Shown: positions 17,989 through 25,528 of the stretch, piece by piece
How positions within the stretch are numbered: position 1 is the stretch's first letter
How the letters are laid out: each line of letters starts with the position of its first letter
NCBI RefSeq assembly: GCF_009725235.1
Contig: NZ_WJFC01000191.1
Coordinates: 1 to 25,528, forward strand
Length of the DNA: 25,528 nucleotides
Direction of reading: 5' to 3'
Source: Scytonema sp. UIC 10036
GTDB taxonomy: Bacteria; Cyanobacteriota; Cyanobacteriia; Cyanobacteriales; Nostocaceae
Notes under the pieces: generated by a model
What the model was told of the DNA's origin: nothing
Database searches by the model: none
What the model saw: the letters and a program-made list of their open reading frames with translations, nothing else
Translations under genes and position numbers: made by a program

Positions 17989-18831
17989 ATGCGCCCAGAG
18001 CAAGTAAAAGATATGGCTAGATTTATAGGTGTACGGTGGTGGCATCGGTTTGCTCTTGCTTTCAGCTGCTTTCTGTTAGTTATATCCTGTAGCAATCATA
18101 GTTCAAATTTCACAGATTCCGACAAATTAAGCACATCTTCGACCACAGCAAGCAAAAGCCTGAAAGTGGCAATTCAGGCAGCTTTTGCGCCTTTTCAATT
18201 TATGAAAGATGGGCAACTTCAGGGATTTGATATAGACGTGATAAAAGGGATCGGCAAGTCAGCTGGTTTCCAGGTAGAGTTTGAAAATCTACGCTTTGAT
18301 GGAATGCTTGGTGCTTTGCAGGCTGGTACTGTAGATGCGGCGATCGCTGCTATGTCAATTACAGAAGAACGCTTAAATACTGTTTCTTTCTCAAAGCCTT
18401 ATTTTAGGTCAGGACTAGCAATTACGGTGAGAGAAAACAATCAAAACATTACCACTTTCGACAGCCTTAGAAATAAAAGAATTGCTGTATTACTTGGTAC
18501 AACAGGTGCAAATCAAGCAAAAAAAGTTCCAGGAGCGCAAATAATTACCTTAGATACTGCAGACCAAGCCTTCCAAGATTTAATCAATGGTAATGTGGAT
18601 GCGTTCATTAACGATGTACCTGTGACTTTATATGCTCTTAAAACAGGGAGTCTCAAAGGAATCAAAATTTCTGGCGAACTGCTTACAGAAGAATACTATG
18701 GCATCCCTGTACGTAAAAACTCACCCTATCTAAGTATCATTAACAAAGGTTTAGATAAAATAATTAAAGATGGTACTTATACTCAGATTTATAAAAAGTG
18801 GTTTAACACAGAGCCTCCTGCCTTGGGATAG
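17989..18831 (+). CDS. Amino-acid ABC transporter substrate-binding lipoprotein
   Basis: A family-3 periplasmic solute-binding protein (polar amino-acid type), 280 residues. The N-terminus is a lipoprotein signal: a basic start, a hydrophobic helix (FALAFSCFLLVISC) and a lipobox VISC with Cys34, followed by a Ser/Thr-rich tether. The binding domain begins LKVAIQAAFAPFQFMKDGQL, then GFDIDVIKGIGKSAGF, then GTVDAAIAAMSITEERLNTV, all typical of the family. The C-terminus has DGTYTQIYKKWF. An internal Met at 18013 (MARFIGVRWW) is an alternative start; neither start has a strong Shine-Dalgarno. The permease follows 84 nt downstream. The substrate is likely a polar or basic amino acid, not fixed by sequence. 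Confidence 0.92.
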   Translation: MRPEQVKDMARFIGVRWWHRFALAFSCFLLVISCSNHSSNFTDSDKLSTSSTTASKSLKVAIQAAFAPFQFMKDGQLQGFDIDVIKGIGKSAGFQVEFENLRFDGMLGALQAGTVDAAIAAMSITEERLNTVSFSKPYFRSGLAITVRENNQNITTFDSLRNKRIAVLLGTTGANQAKKVPGAQIITLDTADQAFQDLINGNVDAFINDVPVTLYALKTGSLKGIKISGELLTEEYYGIPVRKNSPYLSIINKGLDKIIKDGTYTQIYKKWFNTEPPALG

Positions 18832-18835
18832 ATAT

Positions 18836-18901
18836 GGTACTTAGGGGCAGTTTTCTCAAAATTGGTTTAAAGCCACACCACCACAATACCAGAAAAATTA
18901 A
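18836..18901 (+). pseudogene. Vestige of a second substrate-binding protein C-terminus
   Basis: Between the binding protein and the permease, one frame reads GT-stop-GQFSQNWFKATPPQYQKN-stop. This resembles the end of the upstream gene (GTYTQIYKKWFNTEPPALG): both have GT, then five to six residues, then a WF-x-x-x-PP pattern. Both DNA segments begin GGTACTTA. It is best explained as the 3' end of a tandem paralogue or a relic of gene replacement. The alignment is short, so chance cannot be ruled out. Confidence 0.4.
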
Positions 18902-18915
18902 CTTTTACAACGCAG

Positions 18916-19605
18916 ATGAGTGGTAGTGCAACTTCAATTAATGTATTTTTCCAGTCATTTCCCATACTTGTACAAGGGGCGTTGGTAACGCTGCAACTAA
19001 CTATATTTTCAATATTTTTAGGTTTAATCAGCGGTTCTCTAATTGGAATTGTTCGCCTCTCGCGTCTAACACTGTTGCAATGGACAGCTAGGGCATATAT
19101 TGATTTCTTTCGCGGTACACCGTTACTCGTGCAAATATTTATGATTTACTTTGGCATCCCTTCCTTAGTGCAAAATATGGGTTTCAACTTCAGTTTTAAT
19201 CGCTTCGCAGCCGCCACTGTCGCGTTAAGCCTAAATAGTGCCGCATACATCGCCGAAATCGTCCGTGCTGGTATCCAATCAATCGATGTCGGACAAACCG
19301 AAGCCGCAAAATCACTAGGTTTAAGCAAAGTACAAACGATGCGTCACGTCATTTTTCCTCAAGCGTTTCGGCGGATATTACCACCTTTGGCTAACGAATT
19401 TATTAGTATGCTCAAAGATACAAGTTTGGTTGCAGTTATCGGCTTTGAAGAATTATTTCGTAAAGGACAATTAATTGTTGCCCAAAACTATCGTGCCTTT
19501 GAAATTTATGCAGCTGTTGCCTTGGTTTACCTATGCTTAACAATACTTTTTTCACAAGCATTTAACCACCTCGAAGTATGGATGAATCCAGTAAAGCGAA
19601 GATAG
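18916..19605 (+). CDS. Amino-acid ABC transporter permease (HisM/GlnP type)
   Basis: A 229-residue inner-membrane permease of the polar amino-acid family. A periplasmic N-terminus leads into helices starting GALVTLQLTIFSIFLGLISG. FFRGTPLLVQIFMIYFG is a family hallmark. The EAA loop that docks the ATPase spans about residues 129-148 (EAAKSLGLSKVQTMRHVIFP) and is followed by LPPLANEFISMLKDTSLVAV. It has about five membrane helices and normal length. It follows the binding protein in the same direction. No ATPase gene follows; the next gene is on the other strand, so the ATPase must be encoded elsewhere. This is known for some cyanobacterial amino-acid transporters that share one unlinked ATPase (BgtA). 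Confidence 0.94.
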   Translation: MSGSATSINVFFQSFPILVQGALVTLQLTIFSIFLGLISGSLIGIVRLSRLTLLQWTARAYIDFFRGTPLLVQIFMIYFGIPSLVQNMGFNFSFNRFAAATVALSLNSAAYIAEIVRAGIQSIDVGQTEAAKSLGLSKVQTMRHVIFPQAFRRILPPLANEFISMLKDTSLVAVIGFEELFRKGQLIVAQNYRAFEIYAAVALVYLCLTILFSQAFNHLEVWMNPVKRR

Positions 19606-19681
19606 TTTTGACACTCACGCCCTAGCATGGACTGTCAGTGTCAAAGTTGGAGAGCGAAGCGCTGCCATCACCCCTGGATCG

Positions 19682-20320
19682 CTATGGGAGAACATTACTT
19701 GTATTCCGACGATCCAAAATAGTTACTACATCTCGCTTAACAACGCTATCAGATTTAGCCACCTGAGCTTCAGCAACACCTGGTGAGTTGTAGATACCAA
19801 ATTCCTCTATGCCTCGGTCATTTAAAATATAATCAGCATGAAGAATTTCTTCATCTGTGCCATACACTATTATTAAATAATTCCCTTTCAATACCCGATC
19901 GCTGTAAACTCTAGCTCGTTCTTCAGGCATTCCCAAACCAAGCAGTACTCCGAGAAGTCCACCTGTAGCAGCACCGATCCCCGCACCAGCAGCAGTTGCA
20001 CCGACAGTAGAGATAATTTCGCCTGCTAATAATACTGGACTTACACCCGGAAATGCAAGAGTTCCCAAACCTACGATTAAGCCAGTTATACCTCCCAAAA
20101 TAGTACCTGTCACTGCTCCGACTGCAGCTTCTTCATCAACTTGATGACCAATACTTGGCTGTGTTTCTATCCCAGCAATATCACGTTGGCAATCTCTAGC
20201 TATGACAGAGATTTTATTCATGGGAAAATTAGCATCTCTAAGCGTGGTGAGAGCAGATTCGGCTTCGCTACGGTTAGAAAAAACGCCAGCTGCTCGCTTG
20301 TGTTCAACCAAAGCCATCAT
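19682..20320 (-). CDS. GSP17M-like general stress protein with glycine-zipper membrane segment
   Basis: The N-terminal 45 residues (AGVFSNRSEAESALTTLRDA, then KISVIARD) match the YflT/GSP17M-type fold of general stress proteins. A long Gly/Ala-rich hydrophobic centre (about residues 65-130, AVGAVTGTILGGITGLIVGL and GAGIGAATGGLLGVLLGLG) looks like a glycine-zipper membrane hairpin. The C-terminal part (GNYLIIVYGTDEEILHADYI) resembles a second small alpha/beta module. The coding sequence starts with two ATGs. The Shine-Dalgarno GGAGG is 3 nt from the first (20320) but 6 nt from the second (20317), so MALVEHKRAAG is the likelier start. It is divergent from the kinase gene and convergent with the permease. 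The precise role is unknown. Confidence 0.78.
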   Translation of the reverse strand: MMALVEHKRAAGVFSNRSEAESALTTLRDANFPMNKISVIARDCQRDIAGIETQPSIGHQVDEEAAVGAVTGTILGGITGLIVGLGTLAFPGVSPVLLAGEIISTVGATAAGAGIGAATGGLLGVLLGLGMPEERARVYSDRVLKGNYLIIVYGTDEEILHADYILNDRGIEEFGIYNSPGVAEAQVAKSDSVVKRDVVTILDRRNTSNVLP

Positions 20321-20691
20321 ACTCCTCCAAAAAACACTTACAACACAAGAAATATCGCGAGTCTACATTTTTTGACTCACAATTCTTGTTTTGCCTCACA
20401 TTCTCCTGTTTTTCTTCGTCCTTAAGTGGAATCTTAAGCTCTGACTATAGAAGGGGTTAAGTCGCTGCGCTCCAATTCGTAATTCGTAATTCGTAATTCG
20501 TAATTCGTAATTAAAAGTACTGGTCACTGCTTAGTGTTAAAGTTCAGGAAATATTGACTAATGATTGGATATTGCCCCTGAATTGTTCGGTTATACGACT
20601 TTCATCAAGATACAAATGAGTATAACCTCATAAGTAGTAGTCAATGCCAGCCCTAACATATGTCAGTGGCTCTTGAAAGGGGTGAAAACTT
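20321..20691. other. Divergent intergenic region with control sequences for two genes
   Basis: 371 nt between the stress protein (leftward) and the first kinase (rightward). It holds the AATTCGT heptamer array (20474-20512) and no coding frame of note. Both promoters must lie here, but I cannot place convincing -35 and -10 boxes. Confidence 0.5.
20474..20512. repeat. AATTCGT heptamer tandem repeat
   Basis: Five perfect AATTCGT units plus a partial AATT. This STRR-type array is typical of Nostocales spacers. Because the unit is 7 bp, copy-number changes would alter spacing upstream of the kinase gene. Confidence 0.9.
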
Positions 20692-22110
20692 GTGTACCAA
20701 TGGATATTGCCAAGTCTGAGCGAAATATTAGTCAACAGTCAACCCAGTGCAACCGAAAGCTCCTCTGCCAAAGCTGAACAGCAATGGCGCGTGAGCATAG
20801 CGGCTACAGAACAACTGCTGTCAAAGAGTTTGGCTACAATTTCACCTGAAACTAGCCAAGGATTAGTGTTATCAGCTCCAGCACCCATACTTAGCGAACC
20901 CAGACTGGCTCAAAGCTTGCAGACAGTCACTTTTACGGCAAAGCCGTTTAATCCTTTGGCGCTTATGCCATTTGAAATGCCTGCTGCGGTTGCTGTAGTA
21001 GATGAAATTGCTTATCAAGAAACTATATTACCTTTATTAGAAGCAGATCCGCTTACTGGTGAGCAGTTTTGCTTAGTTTTTACAGAAAATTTTAGACTTG
21101 TGCTGGTTTTAGCGGAATATAAAAATGGTAATAAAACGTTTTGTTTTTCATTTGATTCTGAAGTTGTCGAACAAGCATGGCGAGCATTGGGTGCGCGAGT
21201 CATGTTAAGTAATCCTGACTTGTTTGCGGATTTAGAAGAAGTAGTACAAAAATATTATCCAAGCCAACCGGACTACCGCACGGTGATGGAGTTTAGCCGC
21301 TTGTTGTTAACACATTTACCAGAGCCACAAGAGCAGATAGAAAGTGTTTCTCCGCCTCTCCCTATCTCACCCTCGCCTGCTCCTTCTGCTTCTCACCGTA
21401 GCGATGTAGAATTGTTACAAGCATTTGCTCATGAAGTGCGTACACCACTGACAACTATTCGCACCACAACTCGTCTGTTATTGAAACAGCGTGATTTACC
21501 TCCTAATGTTATTAAGCGTTTGGAACTGATCGATCGCGAATGTACCGAGCAAATCGATCGCATGGAATTATTGTTTAGAGCAGCAGAACTGGAAACATCG
21601 GCTTCTGAAAAATCCACTAACGCCCAGCTGACGGCAATGTCATTGGATCGAGTCTTGCAGCAAAGCATCCCCCGTTGGCAACAAGCTGCAGACAGGAGAA
21701 ACTTGACTTTGGATGTTGTTTTACCTCAAGAACTACCAATGGTGGTTAGCAATCCTAATATGTTGGATCGAGTGCTGACAGGGTTAATGGAAAACTTTAC
21801 CCGCAGCTTACCTGCAGGTAGCCATATTCAAGTACAGGTGATTCCGGCTGGTGACCAATTGAAGTTGCAATTATTGCCTCTACCCCTGACGGAAAATAAC
21901 GATAAAGCTTCCACCTCCCCATGTACTCCACCAATCCGAAAAGCTCTCGGTCAACTGCTGATGTTCCAACCAGAAACAGGTACCATTAGTCTGAACCTCA
22001 ATGCAACCAAGCATTTATTTCAAGCTATTGGTGGGAAATTGATTGTCCGAGAACGCCCCCGTCATGGTGAAGTTTTGACCATCTTTCTACCATTGGAAGT
22101 CAACAGTTAA
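20692..22110 (+). CDS. DICT-like histidine kinase with degenerate ATPase domain
   Basis: A 472-residue soluble protein. It starts at GTG 20692 with AAAGGGG (20676-20682) upstream; no in-frame ATG is near. Residues 115-170 look like a DICT-type sensor (EQFCLVFTENFRLVLVLAEY, then CFSFDSEVVEQAWRALG). A Pro/Ser-rich linker (215-235) leads to a DHp domain with His247 in FAHEVRTPLTTIR. The C-terminal part keeps the GHKL outline (VLTGLMENFTRSLP, with Asn368 at the N-box position, and a terminal GGKLIVRERPRHGEVLTIFL). The G1 box DxGxG is missing (LLPLPLTENND instead), and the G2 box GxGLGL is replaced by GTISLNL. ATP binding is therefore doubtful, and it may be a phospho-acceptor partner. It ends 23 nt from the oppositely oriented kinase. 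Confidence 0.82.
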   Translation: MYQWILPSLSEILVNSQPSATESSSAKAEQQWRVSIAATEQLLSKSLATISPETSQGLVLSAPAPILSEPRLAQSLQTVTFTAKPFNPLALMPFEMPAAVAVVDEIAYQETILPLLEADPLTGEQFCLVFTENFRLVLVLAEYKNGNKTFCFSFDSEVVEQAWRALGARVMLSNPDLFADLEEVVQKYYPSQPDYRTVMEFSRLLLTHLPEPQEQIESVSPPLPISPSPAPSASHRSDVELLQAFAHEVRTPLTTIRTTTRLLLKQRDLPPNVIKRLELIDRECTEQIDRMELLFRAAELETSASEKSTNAQLTAMSLDRVLQQSIPRWQQAADRRNLTLDVVLPQELPMVVSNPNMLDRVLTGLMENFTRSLPAGSHIQVQVIPAGDQLKLQLLPLPLTENNDKASTSPCTPPIRKALGQLLMFQPETGTISLNLNATKHLFQAIGGKLIVRERPRHGEVLTIFLPLEVNS

Positions 22111-22133
22111 CACAATTCCCCTCATTCCCCCTG

Positions 22134-23582
22134 TCAAGCAATGGGAGTTATTAACTGATTGTTTTCAGAAGCAATCGTAAACTGCACTGTAAAAGTAGAA
22201 CCTTCATACAACTTACTTTTGACAGAAATAGAACCACCACTACGCCATAGCAACAGTTGTACAATTGTTAAACCCAAACCAACTCCATTAGAATCGTCTA
22301 TGGCGGTTGAGCGGACTCGGTAAAAGCGTTCAAAAATTTTAGAGATTTCACTTTCGGCAATTCCAATACCAGTATCGCGAAATTCTAATTGAACGTGCTC
22401 GTTGTAAACTCGTGCTCGTACCCAAACTTCTCCTCCATTGGGAGTAAACTTAATACTGTTGGAAAGTAAGTTAATGGCGATTTGTCTCAACCCACCACTA
22501 ACGCACCAAACAGGTGGAATGTCTGAAGGTACGGTGTAGGCTAACATAATCCCTTTTTCTTTAGCCAGAGGTTGATAAGTACTCACAACTCCTGGTATGA
22601 GTTCTGCAAGGCGTACTGGTTCTAGTGGCAGTCGCTCCAATTGGCGTTCTAGCTGTACTAAGTCTAATACACCAGATATCAAAGCATTTTGGCGATCGCA
22701 TTGGGTAGTGAGCATTTGTAAATAACGCTGTCGTTGGGGGACTTTTAAATTGGGGGAATTTAAAAGCGAGAGAGCCGTTTTCATATGTGTTATTGGTGTA
22801 CGCAACTCTTGACAAACATGGCTTAAGTATTCATCTTTGAGTTGAGCTGTTTCATTGAGTTTTCGATTGTGTTTTTTTACTTTAATCAAACGTTTTGCTG
22901 TTATTTGACGGTTAATTCTATCTTGATGTTGAATCTGTTTTATCAAAAGTTGATTGATGAGAGTTGGCTCGGAAATAGGAGGACAAATCAGATCGATAGA
23001 AACTAGTGAGGGTGAGTGGGTTACTATTAATGATTTTAATCTTTCTAATACTGGCTGAATGACTTCTCCATCGAAAGAAATTATGGCAGGAAAGAGAAAA
23101 TTTTTTCGATGGTTTGCCTTTTTTTTGTTCTGATTTTTACGGTTTTTTAAAGGTCTATAAGCTATAATTAAGCTACAGAAATTTGGTGATAACACCATGA
23201 CAAAGTATTCTCGCCGCAGCTTACTATTTGGTAAGCTTTCCACTTGAATATAAGAAGATGCATATTCAGAAAATGTGGAGTCTTGCTCCTCAATATTGCT
23301 TGTCTCCGTACCATCTTTATTATCCGTCAGTTCAATTTGGTCAGTATATACGATGTTGGGTGTTCTTTGTTCATAATAACGTTGAATTTCTGAGTGCCAA
23401 ATTTTTCCAGGTGGTAGCTTTACCCATAATGTAGCTCCTATCTGTTGTTCAATTAGCACATCAATGTGTGACCTTACCATTGATAGTAAAGTCCCAAGTC
23501 CGAGAGACAGTTGTTGGGGCGGTGCTTCCACACTTAAAGCCAACTGATATACAGACAGATCCTGAGGTAGAGAAACATTCAT
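22134..23582 (-). CDS. DICT-like kinase with intact ATPase but Gln at the phospho-His site
   Basis: A 482-residue soluble protein, ATG at 23582 with AAAAGG 8 nt upstream. The N-terminus (LSVYQLALSVEAPPQQLS) and residues 124-185 (REYFVMVLSPNFCSLIIAYR, then ISFDGEVIQPVLERLKSLI) fit a DICT-type sensor with a lysine-rich insert. A coiled coil (about 218-250) leads to the DHp helix YLSHVCQELRTPITHMKTAL, where the normal HELRTP is QELRTP (Gln258). A histidine lies three residues earlier (His255). The ATPase domain is complete: NLLSNSIKF (371-379), DTGIGI (403), IFERFYR (416) and GVGLGL (433). It may phosphorylate another protein, possibly the convergent neighbour. Cyanobacteria have related QELRTP kinases as far as I recall, so the change may be ancestral rather than a local mutation. 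Confidence 0.85.
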   Translation of the reverse strand: MNVSLPQDLSVYQLALSVEAPPQQLSLGLGTLLSMVRSHIDVLIEQQIGATLWVKLPPGKIWHSEIQRYYEQRTPNIVYTDQIELTDNKDGTETSNIEEQDSTFSEYASSYIQVESLPNSKLRREYFVMVLSPNFCSLIIAYRPLKNRKNQNKKKANHRKNFLFPAIISFDGEVIQPVLERLKSLIVTHSPSLVSIDLICPPISEPTLINQLLIKQIQHQDRINRQITAKRLIKVKKHNRKLNETAQLKDEYLSHVCQELRTPITHMKTALSLLNSPNLKVPQRQRYLQMLTTQCDRQNALISGVLDLVQLERQLERLPLEPVRLAELIPGVVSTYQPLAKEKGIMLAYTVPSDIPPVWCVSGGLRQIAINLLSNSIKFTPNGGEVWVRARVYNEHVQLEFRDTGIGIAESEISKIFERFYRVRSTAIDDSNGVGLGLTIVQLLLWRSGGSISVKSKLYEGSTFTVQFTIASENNQLITPIA

Positions 23583-23688
23583 GAGTAAAGCCTTTTAAGG
23601 ATGAACTGAAGGCAAAAGCAATAAAGTTTAAGGTAGAGTCATGACACGTTTGTCAAGTATGAATGAAGTATAGAATATTTCCTACCCC

Positions 23689-25197
23689 TCATTCTCTATC
23701 TTTATGCCTTATCATCCTTTCTTGTAAAGCATTGCGAGCGTGTTCTCTGTCATCAAAGTGAATTTTTTCCGTACCCAAAATTTGGTAATCTTCATGACCT
23801 TTGCCAGCTAGCAAAACTCCATCTCCTGATTCTGCTTCTAAAATAGCAGTCTGAATGGCAGTGGCACGATCGACTATGACGGTTGGGTTTACTGTTTCTG
23901 GAATCCCTGCCAAAATATCTTGTAAAATCTTTTCTGGCTCTTCAGTTCGGGGATTATCTGAGGTGACTATTGGTACATCAGATAGCTCGGCTGCAATTTT
24001 ACCCATTTTCGGTCGCTTGGTGCGATCGCGATCTCCCCCACATCCAAAAACGCAAATCATCTTACCAGGTATGAAGGGACGTGAAGCTTTCAACAAGTTC
24101 TCCAAACTATCTGGAGTATGGGCATAATCCACAATTACACTAATGTCTTGCTTAGAACTAATTTGCACCCTTTCCATTCTGCCAGGGACTCCAGGAAATT
24201 CAGCGATCGCTGATGCTATGAGTTGTAAATCTAACCCCAAATGTAAACCTGCTCCAACTGCTGCTAATAAATTTTCTAAATTAAATTGACCGACAAGTGG
24301 TGAACGAAAAGGGACTTCGCCTTTTGGTGTGTGCAGCGTACCACTCACTCCATTGGGTTCGTAGTTTAGGTCACTCATCCACAAGTTTGCATTGCGATCG
24401 CTCACACTGTAACTCCAAACCTGTTCTGGATTGAGTGATGCAATTAATCTCTCACCGTAAGGATCGTCAGCATTGATAACTGCCTGACCTTTAAGATAAT
24501 TAGGGCTAAATAATAACGCTTTAGCAGCAAAGTAATCTTCCATGTCACGATGGAAGTCTAAATGGTCTTGGGTCAGATTAGTAAAAACGCCTACCTCAAA
24601 TTGACAACCCATGACTCGACCCTGCGCTAGAGCATGGGAACTGACTTCCATCACTCCATAATCGTTTCCAGCATCTATGGCAGAGGCTAACTGCTGTTGT
24701 AGTTCTACAGCAAAAGGGGTTGTGTGAATGGCAGTTTGTAAAAAATCCTTCCAACGAGTATATAATGTGCCCATTAAAGCTGTAGGCAAATTGGCTTGAT
24801 TTAGGAAATGTTCTACAAGGTGAGTCGTTGTGGTTTTGCCATTTGTACCTGTAACGCCTACAAGTTTCAGTTTTTGTCCGGGATAACCGTAAAAAGTACT
24901 GGCTAGCTGAGCACAAGCTTTAATCATGTCTTCGGCTGCGATAATGCAAGCTTCTGCTGTGGGAGGATGCTTTTGTATGGCTTGGGGTGAAATGACCGCA
25001 GCTACCGCACCGGAGGCGATCGCGCTTTGCCAAAAATCTCCACCATCAACCCGTGTTCCTGGCATTCCAATAAACAAATCTCCCGTACCGCAAGCGTGGG
25101 AATTGGTTTTCAAGCCCTTGATTTCCGCATCCAGCGCCGGATGCGGAGATGATAGTACAACGTTATCGACAGTCGCTAATAATTCTCTCAGTTTCAC
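23689..25197 (-). CDS. murE: UDP-MurNAc-L-Ala-D-Glu:meso-diaminopimelate ligase
   Basis: MurE adds meso-diaminopimelate to UDP-MurNAc-Ala-Glu in the cytoplasmic stage of peptidoglycan synthesis. Motifs visible (numbered from the start chosen here): P-loop GVTGTNGKTTTTH (114-126), HTTP (158), ALLFSPNYL with the lysine before it as the carbamylated residue (Lys226), NLLAAVGAG, DYAHTPDSLENLL (357) and CGGDRDRTKRP. DNPRTEEPE (414) is the diaminopimelate-specific motif, separating it from lysine-adding MurE. About 502 residues is normal. I chose GTG at 25197 (MKLRELLATVD). GAGG at 25209-25206 sits 8 nt upstream of it but overlaps the earlier in-frame GTG at 25206. It is monocistronic here and unrelated to its neighbours. 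Confidence 0.95.
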   Translation of the reverse strand: MKLRELLATVDNVVLSSPHPALDAEIKGLKTNSHACGTGDLFIGMPGTRVDGGDFWQSAIASGAVAAVISPQAIQKHPPTAEACIIAAEDMIKACAQLASTFYGYPGQKLKLVGVTGTNGKTTTTHLVEHFLNQANLPTALMGTLYTRWKDFLQTAIHTTPFAVELQQQLASAIDAGNDYGVMEVSSHALAQGRVMGCQFEVGVFTNLTQDHLDFHRDMEDYFAAKALLFSPNYLKGQAVINADDPYGERLIASLNPEQVWSYSVSDRNANLWMSDLNYEPNGVSGTLHTPKGEVPFRSPLVGQFNLENLLAAVGAGLHLGLDLQLIASAIAEFPGVPGRMERVQISSKQDISVIVDYAHTPDSLENLLKASRPFIPGKMICVFGCGGDRDRTKRPKMGKIAAELSDVPIVTSDNPRTEEPEKILQDILAGIPETVNPTVIVDRATAIQTAILEAESGDGVLLAGKGHEDYQILGTEKIHFDDREHARNALQERMIRHKDRE

Positions 25198-25206
25198 TTT
25201 ATGCAC

Positions 25207-25528
25207 CTCATTACAAGTTTTTATTGGCTTATTCTGTACTATTTTTACGTTTCCACAAATGGTTTTAAGGGACTTCTACAGTGAAATCAAATTTTTTCTG
25301 GTAAAGTTTCCTCCCCCCTTGTCCTACCAAAGAGCTGGAAGTAAAGTCAGCAAGTCAATTTGTTGAGGAGATGGCTTCATCTCAATATTGTGGCTATACT
25401 GACAAAGTATTGCTAAGAAAACAGATTCAGCACGCCGAACCAAGACATATATATAGATAAGTTTGAAAGCCGAAAAATTGTCAATGCTTTGAAACTGTTA
25501 CTCGATAAGGGTTTGAGCTATTTCTCCA
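25207..25528. other. Region upstream of murE, no gene assigned
   Basis: 322 nt to the window edge. It should contain the murE promoter. A 29-codon plus-strand ORF from 25371 (MASSQYCGYTDKVLLRKQ) has GAGGAG directly against its ATG, too close for normal initiation. I do not call it a gene. Confidence 0.5.

Noticed and set aside
24926..25366. 146-codon plus-strand open frame opposite murE
   Set aside because: It lies almost entirely antisense to the murE 5' end, has no ribosome-binding site, and shows no recognisable domain.

Overview
The window looks like a filamentous, probably heterocyst-forming cyanobacterium (Nostocales-like). The supporting signs are frequent HIP1-type GCGATCGC sites, heptanucleotide tandem repeats in spacers, a LabA-like NYN protein, cyanobacterial-style BioF and MurE, a PEP-CTERM protein, and histidine kinases with a DICT-like sensor segment. 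The species assignment is inference.

Bases 1 to about 15558 form one enormous inverted repeat. The left arm (1-7763) is the reverse complement of the right arm (7793-15558) around an axis at about 7778, with a loop of only 29 nt. Each gene there is present twice, once per strand. From the axis outwards the order is: OmpR-type response regulator, sensor histidine kinase, a 1-kb spacer with a stem-flanked element, a LabA/NYN gene, a terminator-like hairpin, a MITE-like element, a small membrane protein gene, a second small membrane protein gene, a 60-codon ORF, and bioF. Almost every gene in the arms is broken by single-base indels. Some are private to one arm and some are shared, and combining the arms repairs many of them. 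From base 15559 on, the sequence is single copy and the genes are intact. The simplest reading is that the palindrome is a fold-back sequencing or assembly artefact at a contig end, left unpolished because reads map ambiguously. Its genes are probably intact single-copy genes in the organism. A true inverted duplication cannot be excluded from sequence alone.

The single-copy part (15559-25528) holds, in order: a two-gene operon for an exported 216-residue protein and a PEP-CTERM protein with a PPVGN/T repeat linker; an amino-acid ABC transporter lipoprotein and permease without an adjacent ATPase; a divergent GSP17M-like glycine-zipper stress protein; two tail-to-tail histidine kinases; and murE on the minus strand.

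The most interesting biology is the tail-to-tail kinase pair (20692-23582). Both carry a similar DICT-like sensor segment. One keeps the phospho-acceptor histidine (HEVRTP) but has lost the ATP-binding G1 and G2 boxes. The other keeps all ATP-binding boxes but has glutamine in place of the histidine (QELRTP). They could be two halves of a split kinase working in trans. This is a hypothesis from residues and gene order, not a demonstrated system.
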